A stretch of 64,000 nucleotides of DNA from Thermaurantimonas sp046299575 (GTDB taxonomy: Bacteria > Bacteroidota > Bacteroidia > Flavobacteriales > Schleiferiaceae), in NCBI RefSeq assembly GCF_046299575.1, contig NZ_JBKBHX010000004.1:124001-188000 (forward strand), in the 5' to 3' direction. This document shows, piece after piece, positions 53,638 through 60,122 of the stretch (its first letter is position 1; each line of letters opens with the position of its first letter). Below the pieces are notes generated by a model. That model was not told the DNA's origin and did no database searches. It saw nothing but the letters and a program-made list of their open reading frames with translations. The position numbers were made by a program, and so were the translations under genes.

Positions 53638-54060
53638 ATGAGACTTAATTGGGGTTGGTACATAGTGTTTGCTCTGGTAGGATTTGCTGCATTTGTAATA
53701 TACCATGTGATCGGAATGATGCGTGAAAACACAGACTTAATTACAGAAAATTATTACAATGAAGAGTTGTTGTATCAAGAGCGAATGGAAGAAAAGCAGA
53801 GGGTCATCGACGAAAAAAGATTTCTGAATATTCGTTACGATGCCCAAAATGTATATATTCGATTACCTTTTGAAGCTTCTTTTGAAGCTGAAATCAATTT
53901 TATACATCCTGAACGAAAGATTTTCGACAGGTCATATACCACTACTGATACCTTAGTTGTACTGCCTCGCTCTGATTTAAAACCAGGAAAGTGGAATCTC
54001 AAATGTCTTGTGACTTACGAGGGCAAAAAGTACTTATTTGAAGAGATAATTTTCTTATGA
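53638..54060 (+). CDS. ccoH: FixH/CcoH family protein
   Basis: A 140-residue protein with one N-terminal transmembrane segment (WGWYIVFALVGFAAFVIYHVIGM) and a small periplasmic domain (about 45-140; LITENYYNEELLYQERMEE is the FixH hallmark). It stabilises the cbb3 oxidase during assembly. The gene lies 7 bases after ccoG and overlaps the TauE/SafE gene by 4. Confidence 0.88.
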   Translation: MRLNWGWYIVFALVGFAAFVIYHVIGMMRENTDLITENYYNEELLYQERMEEKQRVIDEKRFLNIRYDAQNVYIRLPFEASFEAEINFIHPERKIFDRSYTTTDTLVVLPRSDLKPGKWNLKCLVTYEGKKYLFEEIIFL

Positions 54061-54824
54061 TTGGGGCAGGTTTTATATTGGGATTAGCCGGCTCACTGCA
54101 CTGCGTGGGTATGTGCGGTCCTTTAGCTGTGGCAGTACCAAATATGTATGTCAGAAAGGTGAATAAATGGTTTAGTGCTTTTCTTTATCACTTAGGAAGA
54201 GCTTTTACTTATGCCATTTTTGGGTTGATATTTGGAGCTTTGGGCAAATCTTTTTCACTTGCTGGAATGCAGTCCTGGGTTTCTATCGCTGCCGGAGTGG
54301 TAATGATAGTCATGGGAATAATCCCATTTTTTCAGTCGGCCTTTGAAAAGTTTTTTACTAAAGTTTTTTATCGACTCAAAATTAATTCGTTACGAAGTAA
54401 ATTACTGCAAAAGCCCAGAAATCCAATCTTCATCGTGTTGCTCGGAAGCCTTAATGGGCTTTTGCCATGTGGACTCGTTTATGTAGCCCTCGCCGGTGCA
54501 CTTGGCACAGGAAATCCGATGATGGGAGCTGCTTTCATGTTTGTTTTTGGCTTAGGAACCTTGCCGGCCTTATATCTTCTAAGCGTGGGAGGGAGATATG
54601 CTATGTCATTAAAAGGTTTTAATGCCAGTAAGGTTATTTCTTCTATTACCATCATTGTGGGTTTGCTTTTTGTTTTAAGAGGAGCCGATCTGGGAATTCG
54701 ATTTATCAGCCCTAAATACGAAGCACTTAAAGTCAAAGAGGCTGCCATTAAACCTGATGAAACACCGGGTGGCTGCTGTACAGCACCAAGAGAAAGCGAT
54801 AGCGATGCTCACAGATGTCATTAA
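54057..54824 (+). CDS. TauE/SafE-like membrane protein of the cco cluster
   Basis: A 255-residue inner-membrane protein with six segments and the motif GLAGSLHCVGMCGPLAVAVP near the start, typical of the DsbD_2/TauE-SafE protein that follows fixH in Bacteroidota and is thought to help copper or thiol handling during oxidase assembly. A second conserved patch is LNGLLPCGLVYVALAGAL. The C-terminal tail is rich in Cys and His (GGCCTAPRESDSDAHRCH) and might bind a metal; this is inference. Confidence 0.85.
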   Translation: MIGAGFILGLAGSLHCVGMCGPLAVAVPNMYVRKVNKWFSAFLYHLGRAFTYAIFGLIFGALGKSFSLAGMQSWVSIAAGVVMIVMGIIPFFQSAFEKFFTKVFYRLKINSLRSKLLQKPRNPIFIVLLGSLNGLLPCGLVYVALAGALGTGNPMMGAAFMFVFGLGTLPALYLLSVGGRYAMSLKGFNASKVISSITIIVGLLFVLRGADLGIRFISPKYEALKVKEAAIKPDETPGGCCTAPRESDSDAHRCH

Positions 54825-54861
54825 AGTGATAGACTTCGTTTTAAGTGCTATATTTTAAAAG

Positions 54862-54869
54862 TATTTTTG
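54862..54869 (+). promoter_or_regulatory. -7 promoter box of the NifU-like gene
   Basis: TATTTTTG matches TAnnTTTG, 35 bases before the ATG at 54905. Confidence 0.4.
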
Positions 54870-54904
54870 CCATTAGTTTCAAAATAATGAGGTTATAAAT
54901 TTTG

Positions 54905-55141
54905 ATGAATCCAGAAATATTGCAAAAAGTCGAGCAAGCATTATCTGAAGTCAGACCGTTTCTACAGACTGATGGAGGGGATGTTTCTTTAGTTGAAATC
55001 AGTGACGATTTGACTGTAAAAATTCGTCTTCATGGTACTTGTGTAGGATGTAATGTAAATCAAATTACCCTAAAAGCAGGTGTAGAAACTACCATCAAAA
55101 AGTACGTACCTGATGTTAAAGAAGTGATACAAGTGGCATAA
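54905..55141 (+). CDS. NifU C-terminal-domain (NFU) iron-sulfur carrier
   Basis: A 78-residue scaffold or carrier for Fe-S clusters consisting only of the NFU domain: VRPFLQTDGGDVSLVEI and CVGCNVNQITLKAGVETTI, with the cluster-binding CxxC. I start at the ATG at 54905 rather than the TTG three bases before. It sits between two clusters that need Fe-S clusters (CcoG, and the ferredoxin-dependent 2-oxoacid oxidoreductase). Confidence 0.93.
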   Translation: MNPEILQKVEQALSEVRPFLQTDGGDVSLVEISDDLTVKIRLHGTCVGCNVNQITLKAGVETTIKKYVPDVKEVIQVA

Positions 55142-55208
55142 ATTCTTGGCAGATTTATTCTAAATATAGCGCATATCCACCGTACTTTACCTAGTATTAC
55201 TGCATAAA

Positions 55209-57068
55209 ATGGGAAATGTAAAAACGATAGAAAAAGCCACAGTTTTATTTGCCGGAGATTCAGGAGATGGCATTCAACTGGCCGGCATGCAATTTTCGAT
55301 GACGACGGCCATAAAAGGAAATGACCTTAGTACATTTCCCGATTTTCCGGCTGAAATCAGGGCACCAGCAGGCACTGTATCAGGCGTTAGCGGATTCAAG
55401 ATAAATTTCGGATCTACTGAAATATACACACCGGGCGGCCAGGTAGATACCCTGGTGGTGATGAATGCTGCTGCTTTGAGAAAAAATCTGCCACTACTTA
55501 AGCCTGGTGGATTAATCGTAGCAAACACTAATGGCTTCGATAAGCGCAGCCTTGAGCTCGCAAACATTCCACCGGATAAAAACCCTCTTACTGACGGAAG
55601 CCTTACCAGTTATAATCTCATTGAGGTAGAGTGCACGCGTCTTACTCGCGAAGCTTTAAAACACCTTGGCCTCAGCACCCGCGACATGGATCGCAGCCGA
55701 AACATGTTTATGCTTGGGCTTGTGTATTGGCTTTACACTCGCGACCTCGAGCCCACTATTAAATTTTTTCAACAGAAATTTTCTCAACAGCCTATTATAC
55801 AAGAGGCTAACATCATTGCTTTAAGGGCGGGATATCACTTCGGCGAGACTATTGAAGCTACAGCCGAACGTTTTGTGGTTGAAAAAGCCCAACTTCCGGC
55901 AGGGAGCTATCGAAGCATTACAGGTAATGAAGCCATTGCTATAGGATTGGTAGCTGCTGCTCAAAAGGCTGGTTTAAAGCTCTTTTACGGCTCATACCCC
56001 ATCACTCCTGCTTCCGACATATTACACCTGTTATCTGGATACAAAGCCTATGATGTGTACACATTACAGGCAGAAGACGAAATTGCAGCTATAGGCTCGG
56101 CAATTGGGGCCTCCTATGGTGGAAATCTGGCAGCTACAGGTACCTCAGGACCAGGAATGGCATTAAAAACGGAAGCTATTGGCTTAGCCGTAATGCTTGA
56201 AGTACCACTGGTAATTGTAAATGTTCAGCGCGGAGGCCCCTCTACAGGACTACCTACAAAAACAGAACAAGCCGATCTATTTCAAGCTATTCACGGCCGA
56301 AACGGCGAGGCACCTCTTCCAGTGTTAGCGGCTTCTACTCCTGCTGATTGTTTTGAAATGACTTTTGAAGCATGTCGCCTTGCTATCGAGCACATGACTC
56401 CTGTCATTCTCTTATCAGACGGCTACATAGCCAATGGGGCTGAACCCTGGCTTTATCCTTCAGCTGAGCAACTACCCGAAATCACTGTGAAACACCCCGC
56501 CCCGGAAAGCGAAGTTTTCATGCCTTATAAGCGCGATAATGACTTTGTAAGGGGTTGGGCAATACCCGGCACTCCGGGAATGATGCATCGAATCGGTGGA
56601 CTGGAAAAAGAAGATATTACCGGAGCTGTTTCGTATGATCCTGATAATCACCAAAAAATGGTGAATATCCGCCTTCAAAAGATCTTAAACATCGCCAACT
56701 ACCTACCCGATGCAAAACTTGATGAAGGTGAAGAGATTGGTGACTTGCTGATTATCGGCTGGGGATCAACCTACGGAGCTATCAAAGTAGCTGTTCAGAA
56801 TTTGAGAAAGAAAGGGCATAGAGTCTCACAACTGCATTTAAAATATCTCTATCCTCTGCAGAAAAACGTTAGGAACCTTGTTAAAGGATTTTCAAATATT
56901 CTTATCCCAGAATTAAATATGGGGCAGTTAGCCTTTTATCTAAAAGCAGAATTAGGAATTAAACCCTTTGAATTACATAAGGTTAAAGGGCAGCCCTTTT
57001 TAGCAAAAGAAATAGAAGACGAAGCATTAAAAATTCTAACAAAAAATTTGGTAGAAACAAACTTGTAA
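55209..57068 (+). CDS. korA: 2-oxoglutarate (2-oxoacid):ferredoxin oxidoreductase, fused gamma-alpha subunit
   Basis: A 619-residue subunit that oxidatively decarboxylates a 2-oxoacid to its CoA ester with ferredoxin. The gamma domain fills about 1-190 (FAGDSGDGIQLAGMQFSM, FPDFPAEIRAPAGTVSGVSGFKI) and the alpha domain follows from about 235 (GNEAIAIGLVAAAQKAGLKLFYGSYPITPASDIL, TSGPGMALKTEAIGLAVMLEVPLVIVNVQRGGPSTGLPTKTEQ). The thiamine-binding beta subunit (korB), which normally follows at once, is not here: the next features are a tRNA gene and repeats. The enzyme therefore needs a beta subunit encoded elsewhere. Confidence 0.92.
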   Translation: MGNVKTIEKATVLFAGDSGDGIQLAGMQFSMTTAIKGNDLSTFPDFPAEIRAPAGTVSGVSGFKINFGSTEIYTPGGQVDTLVVMNAAALRKNLPLLKPGGLIVANTNGFDKRSLELANIPPDKNPLTDGSLTSYNLIEVECTRLTREALKHLGLSTRDMDRSRNMFMLGLVYWLYTRDLEPTIKFFQQKFSQQPIIQEANIIALRAGYHFGETIEATAERFVVEKAQLPAGSYRSITGNEAIAIGLVAAAQKAGLKLFYGSYPITPASDILHLLSGYKAYDVYTLQAEDEIAAIGSAIGASYGGNLAATGTSGPGMALKTEAIGLAVMLEVPLVIVNVQRGGPSTGLPTKTEQADLFQAIHGRNGEAPLPVLAASTPADCFEMTFEACRLAIEHMTPVILLSDGYIANGAEPWLYPSAEQLPEITVKHPAPESEVFMPYKRDNDFVRGWAIPGTPGMMHRIGGLEKEDITGAVSYDPDNHQKMVNIRLQKILNIANYLPDAKLDEGEEIGDLLIIGWGSTYGAIKVAVQNLRKKGHRVSQLHLKYLYPLQKNVRNLVKGFSNILIPELNMGQLAFYLKAELGIKPFELHKVKGQPFLAKEIEDEALKILTKNLVETNL

Positions 57069-57079
57069 ACTTATCTTTG
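57047..57079 (+). promoter_or_regulatory. Promoter of the initiator tRNA gene
   Basis: -33 element TTTG (57047-57050) and a perfect -7 element TATCTTTG (57072-57079), 21 bases apart. The tRNA starts 18 bases downstream. The -33 element overlaps the end of korA. Confidence 0.65.
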
Positions 57080-57096
57080 CAGCCCAATTTTGATAC

Positions 57097-57172
57097 CGCG
57101 GGGTGGAGCAGTTGGTAGCTCGTCGGGCTCATAACCCGAAGGCCGCAGGTTCGAGTCCTGCCCCCGCTACCA
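57097..57172 (+). tRNA. Initiator tRNA-fMet (CAT)
   Basis: A 76-nt cloverleaf with encoded CCA. Acceptor CGCGGGG pairs with CCCCGCT from position 2 on; the C1-U72 mismatch is the mark of an initiator tRNA that escapes EF-Tu and peptidyl hydrolase. The anticodon arm TCGGG-CTCATAA-CCCGA has the three G:C pairs needed for the ribosomal P site, and the T-arm is GCAGG-TTCGAGT-CCTGC. The last 17 bases are repeated at 57533-57549. Confidence 0.96.
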
Positions 57173-57256
57173 GAAGATTGCCGCATCTTATCGCGGCTTT
57201 TTTAATTTATGCACTTCGTGTATATCCTCTACTCCCCTTCTGCCGATTCTTTCTAC
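57156..57256 (+). repeat. 101-bp direct repeat, copy 1 (tRNA 3' end to nuclease gene start)
   Basis: From TCCTGCCCCCGCTACCA of the tRNA through its terminator to codon 16 of the GIY-YIG gene. An identical 101-bp copy lies at 57533-57633 (offset 377). Confidence 0.95.
57180..57203 (+). terminator. Terminator of the tRNA gene
   Basis: GCCGC-ATCTTATC-GCGGC followed by six T. The nuclease ATG comes 5 bases later, so the nuclease either depends on readthrough or has its own promoter. Confidence 0.75.
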
Positions 57257-57508
57257 GTGGGGCAAACTGTCGACCTACCCGAGCGCTTTAGAAGACACAA
57301 TGCCAGAATCGAACCCTCTACCAAAAGATTTGCCCCATGGCTCCTCCTCTGGTCAACACCTAAAAATACTCGTGAAGAAGCTGTCCGGCTTGAACTTAGG
57401 CTCAAAAATCTCAGCCGAAAGCGAAAAATCTCTTTTATGCTTCGCCATTCCGAAGGTATTTCGAGCCCAGACGAATTGAAGCTGCTGCTTCAATTGTCTG
57501 GGTGCTGA
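57209..57508 (+). CDS. Small GIY-YIG nuclease domain protein
   Basis: A 99-residue single-domain GIY-YIG protein (UPF0213/UvrC-N type). The two hallmark strands read FVYILYSP and SFYVGQTVDL, with the conserved Arg in PERFRRHNA and a Glu in TREEAVRLELRLKNL. Such small nuclease genes are common in Bacteroidota beside tRNA or rRNA genes, and their role is unproven. The stop codon lies inside a hairpin (TGCTGAC...GTCAGCA, 57503-57532), after which the 101-bp copy of the tRNA end begins. Gene, upstream tRNA end and downstream copy together look like a repeated unit. Confidence 0.85.
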   Translation: MHFVYILYSPSADSFYVGQTVDLPERFRRHNARIEPSTKRFAPWLLLWSTPKNTREEAVRLELRLKNLSRKRKISFMLRHSEGISSPDELKLLLQLSGC

Positions 57509-57532
57509 CAAGACCTTCGGGCTTCGTCAGCA

Positions 57533-57633
57533 TCCTGCCCCCGCTACCAGAAGATTGCCGCATCTTATCGCGGCTTTTTTAATTTATGCACTTCGTGTAT
57601 ATCCTCTACTCCCCTTCTGCCGATTCTTTCTAC
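57533..57633 (+). repeat. 101-bp direct repeat, copy 2
   Basis: Exact second copy of 57156-57256: tRNA 3' end with CCA, terminator hairpin and the first 16 codons of a GIY-YIG gene. Sequence beyond 57633 still resembles copy 1 weakly (about 10 of the next 18 bases), so a paralogous nuclease gene once continued here. Confidence 0.95.
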
Positions 57634-57642
57634 ATATGGTAG
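57586..57642 (+). pseudogene. Truncated GIY-YIG nuclease remnant
   Basis: Starts with the same 16 codons as the intact gene, then reads ATA TGG TAG where YVGQTVD is expected; with one or two base changes it would read YIGQTVD. After the stop the sequence soon loses similarity. A dead second copy of the neighbour. Confidence 0.8.
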
Positions 57643-57699
57643 ACCGTTGATTTTTTCCGAGTTATTTATTCCTGCAATCACAGCATCGTAGAATTTTTT

Positions 57700-57860
57700 T
57701 CAACTTTTTGGGCGTGCCCTCTGACGAAGGCGCCTTGAGCGCCTTCGTCAGAGGTCGGTGTCCTACAGTGTCCGCTTCGCTTACGTGCTTCGCTGCGCTA
57801 CGCACCGCGCTGGCGCGCGACTTCCGGCCACCTCACGCGTAAAGGTGCTTCGCACTTTAG
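57700..57860 (+). repeat. Dispersed intergenic repeat, copy C
   Basis: T-rich lead, GGGCGTGCCC (57710-57719), a perfect 15-bp stem CTCTGACGAAGGCGC/GCGCCTTCGTCAGAG (57719-57753), then GGTCGGTGT, TCCGCTTCGCTTACGTGCTTCG, CGCACCGCGCTGGCGCGCG and CACCTCACGCG...AGGTGCTTCGCAC. Same order as copies A and D. The stem sequence itself differs between copies while pairing is kept. Confidence 0.8.
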
Positions 57861-57968
57861 AGGTCTAAAATCACTCGGATAAAACAGAACTTTTACGACA
57901 TTACTTGTTGATAATTAGCCCTTTGCACAGCATAATCTGTACTTTTTTTAACGCTTAAAGCCTAAACT

Positions 57969-57988
57969 TTTGCGAATATATTCGCAAA
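57969..57988. repeat. 20-bp perfect palindrome at the outer edge of the left direct repeat
   Basis: TTTGCGAATATATTCGCAAA, perfect over 20 bp. Related near-palindromes recur at 58002-58019, 58235-58278, 59465-59484 and 59694-59735. Confidence 0.85.
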
Positions 57989-58287
57989 TTCTTTAAAGAT
58001 TTTGCGAATACATTCGCAATTTTAGACACTTTTTACATATATACTTGATTTTGTGCGTGTTATGTATATTAAAAAAGTCTGTTTTTTTGATTTGATGTGT
58101 TTTTCAGCGGATTTCAGCTTTTTTGGAAATTTTTTATATTACAATGCTGAAATTTTTACTATTTGATTTACAGTCGCTTAGCTCACGATTTTATACATGC
58201 ATTTCTTACAAAAATTCAAATATTGTGAATTTTGCGAATACATCCGCAAAATCTTTAAAGATTTTGCGGATGTATTCGTAGATTTTA
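57981..58287 (-). repeat. Left direct repeat flanking the ATPase gene
   Basis: AT-rich, about 307 bp, alignable along its whole length with 59444-59749: shared blocks are TTCGCAAATTCTTTAAAGATTTTGCGAAT at the start (differing only after it), TTGATTTTGTG, AAAAAAGTCT, AAATTTTTACTAT, TTTCTTACA and TGCGAATAxATCCGCAAA...GATTTTGCGGATGTA at the end. It contains no gene; its last bases form the ATPase stop codon. The stretch 57861-57980 between it and copy C is AT-rich with nothing I can name. Confidence 0.85.
58235..58278. repeat. 44-bp perfect palindrome at the ATPase gene end
   Basis: Both halves are perfect reverse complements around CTTT|AAAG (CGAATACATCCGCAAAATC... / ...GATTTTGCGGATGTATTCG). 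It lies just after the ATPase stop (58285, minus strand) and could act as terminator or as protein-binding site. Confidence 0.9.
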
Positions 58288-59415
58288 GTGATTTGTAAGA
58301 AACGGAAAGAAGTTTTTTTGGTGTATAACTTTCATGATTTCAGGATTATACTGCTCCTGAAAGGCTGTGGGAATGCGCGCTGAAGATTTGCGGGCTGACC
58401 ATTTGAATTCATAGGCCGAGATGACACCATCTGATTCTTCCACATAATCGACTTCCTGCCTGGCATGGTTGCGCCAGAAGTAAGAATTGGCAAACATGCG
58501 ATGATTTTTCAGCAGCTTCATGCGTTCACTTACAAGGAAATTTTCCCACAGTGCGCCTACATCATTGCGCATGTCGATGGGTTGGAATTGCTTGATTACT
58601 GCGTTTCGGATGCCATTGTCGTAAAAGTAAATTTTCCGGGATTTTTTCAGCTCATTGCGAAGGTTGCGGCTGAATGGGTAAAGCCTGAAGATGATAAAGG
58701 CTTTTTCAAGTAAATCGATGTAATGTTCTACGGTTTCGTTGTCGAGACCACAGATTTGTCCTAACTCGTTGTATGAAACAGGACTGCCTATCTGGAAGGC
58801 AAGAGCCATGACAAGCCTTTCCATCCGGTCGGGCTTTTGGATGCGCTCCCAGGTGAGGATGTCGCGGTAGAGGTAGCTGTTGGCCAGTTCGAAGAGGATT
58901 TCCCGTTCGTTGCCGGGATTTGAAACCACTTCCGGGTAGTAGCCATAGAGCATCCGGTGGGTGAGCAGACGCTTCTCCTCGAGTGCTCCGTGATGGATTA
59001 CGAGTTCTTCGTAGCTTAGGGGGGTCATCAGGTACTCCCATTTGCGGCCGGTTATGGGTTCATTTACCTGATTTGATAGGTCAAAGGAAGACGAACCTGT
59101 GGCTATGACTTTTGCGCCTTTGATGTGATCGACTACCATTTTGATGACCAGACCTATGTCTTTGATGCGCTGAGCTTCGTCGATGAATAGGATTTTTTTG
59201 TCACCGAGCAGGGTACGAAGCAAGGTTACGTTGGGTGCAGAGAGCAATTCGCGGGCATCGGCTTCGTCGCCGTTCAGACGGAGTACATCATCGCGGCCGT
59301 CGAGCAGGTTTTCGACCAAGGTCGTTTTACCCACCTGACGTGGCCCGAAGAGGATGATGGCTTTATGGTCGTCGAGTTTTTTTTCTATTTGCTCTTTTAT
59401 AATCCTGTTAATCAT
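58285..59415 (-). CDS. AAA_14/DUF4143-type ATPase
   Basis: About 376 residues from the ATG at 59415; a GTG at 59436 adds seven residues. Walker A is GPRQVGKTTLV (about 24-34), Walker B is ILFIDEAQRI, and the sensor-like ATGSSSFDLSN follows. A DUF4143-like helical C-terminal domain starts near MTPLSYEELVIHHG, with a winged-helix-like part (MALAFQIGSPVSYNELGQICGLDNETVEHYIDLLEKAFII) and a late EVDYVEESDGVISAYEFKWS, the nuclease-like D...ExK pattern common in this family. These ATPases are numerous in Bacteroidota and archaea and have no settled role. The gene is alone, fills the space between two direct repeats, and has a TTTGCGAATGCATTCGCAAA site (59465-59484) in its promoter region. Confidence 0.88.
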   Translation of the reverse strand: MINRIIKEQIEKKLDDHKAIILFGPRQVGKTTLVENLLDGRDDVLRLNGDEADARELLSAPNVTLLRTLLGDKKILFIDEAQRIKDIGLVIKMVVDHIKGAKVIATGSSSFDLSNQVNEPITGRKWEYLMTPLSYEELVIHHGALEEKRLLTHRMLYGYYPEVVSNPGNEREILFELANSYLYRDILTWERIQKPDRMERLVMALAFQIGSPVSYNELGQICGLDNETVEHYIDLLEKAFIIFRLYPFSRNLRNELKKSRKIYFYDNGIRNAVIKQFQPIDMRNDVGALWENFLVSERMKLLKNHRMFANSYFWRNHARQEVDYVEESDGVISAYEFKWSARKSSARIPTAFQEQYNPEIMKVIHQKNFFPFLTNH

Positions 59416-59443
59416 ATACTTATGAGGTGAAATCACATATACT

Positions 59444-59749
59444 TTCGCAAATTCTTTAAAGATTTTGCGAATGCATTCGCAAATTTATACTCTTTTTACT
59501 CATATTATTGATTTTGTGAGCATTATATCGATAAAAAAAGTCTTTTTTTTGGATTAATAGGTTTTTTGAGTGGATTTTGGCATTTTTTGAAAATTTTTTT
59601 ATTTCAACGCATAAATTTTTACTATCTGTATTTCTGATTTTTAACTCACATTTTGTTGGATATTTTTCTTACATATTTCAAATTTTTTGACTTTTGCGAA
59701 TGTATCCGCAAATTCTTTGATGATTTTGCGGATGTAATCGCAGATTTTA
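59444..59749 (-). repeat. Right direct repeat flanking the ATPase gene
   Basis: Homologous and in the same orientation as 57981-58287. It begins 29 bases before the ATPase ATG, so it also serves as its promoter region; it includes the 20-bp palindrome TTTGCGAATGCATTCGCAAA at 59465-59484. No open frame of interest inside. Confidence 0.85.
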
Positions 59750-59794
59750 AATCAAAATCAGGGAATACAATGTTTATTACGCGGGAATCTGAGA

Positions 59795-59995
59795 GGGTCG
59801 CGTGAGGGATACGGCGGGCGCGCGACAGCGCGGTGCGAAAGCAGCACAACGTGCTGCTGAAGCACGGAAGCGAAGCGTATGCTGACGAAAACTTTTTGTT
59901 TTGTCAGCATCTTCGACCCCATTCGAGTAGCCCGACCCAGACAGAGCGCGCCTGAGCGCTCTTGTCTGGGGCACGCCCTGAAAAAAAATTAAAAA
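59795..59995 (-). repeat. Dispersed intergenic repeat, copy D
   Basis: Minus-strand reading: T-rich lead, GGGCGTGCCC (59969-59978), stem CCCAGACA-GAGCGC / GCGCTC-TTGTCTGGG (59936-59970), GGGTCGGGCT, then an inserted second hairpin TGCTGAC...GTCAGCA (59880-59909), ACGCTTCGCTTCCGTGCTTC, a hairpin GCAGCAC-AAC-GTGCTGC, GCACCGCGCTGTCGCGCG and CTCACGCG. Lies inverted to copy C. The rest of the gap up to 60098 is AT-rich with nothing else visible. Confidence 0.8.
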
Positions 59996-60098
59996 AAATT
60001 AATTCTGTGAAAGGTGCAAAGGCTCTGAGGGAGGGAAAATCTGTCTAACTATTCTTAATAGTCTGTTTGCCAATGACTTCAGGCTGGCTATGTATTCC

Positions 60099-60106
60099 TA
60101 TCTTTG
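60099..60106 (+). promoter_or_regulatory. -7 promoter box of dusB
   Basis: TATCTTTG, perfect for TAnnTTTG, 17 bases before the ATG at 60123. It rules out the in-frame ATG at 60090, which lies upstream of it. Confidence 0.6.
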
Positions 60107-60122
60107 CGCCATCAGACGGCAT

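Larger units (their letters stand above)
57700..59995. mobile_element. Candidate composite element: ATPase gene within direct repeats within inverted repeats
   Basis: Outer pair: dispersed-repeat copies C (plus, 57700-57860) and D (minus, 59795-59995), inverted, with GGGCGTGCC ends outward. Inner pair: direct repeats 57981-58287 and 59444-59749, about 306 bp each and clearly homologous throughout. Centre: one AAA_14/DUF4143 ATPase gene whose stop codon lies on the last bases of the left repeat. Symmetry at two levels suggests movement or exchange as a unit, but no transposase or integrase is present and no target-site duplication could be fixed by eye. Confidence 0.5.

Noticed and set aside
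57969..59749. CRISPR array
   Set aside because: The palindromes are few, irregularly spaced and embedded in two long homologous repeats; there are no spacers and no cas genes.
57700..59995. Ordinary insertion sequence or composite transposon
   Set aside because: No transposase, DDE or serine/tyrosine recombinase gene is present, and no target-site duplication could be found by eye. The unit is therefore called only a candidate.
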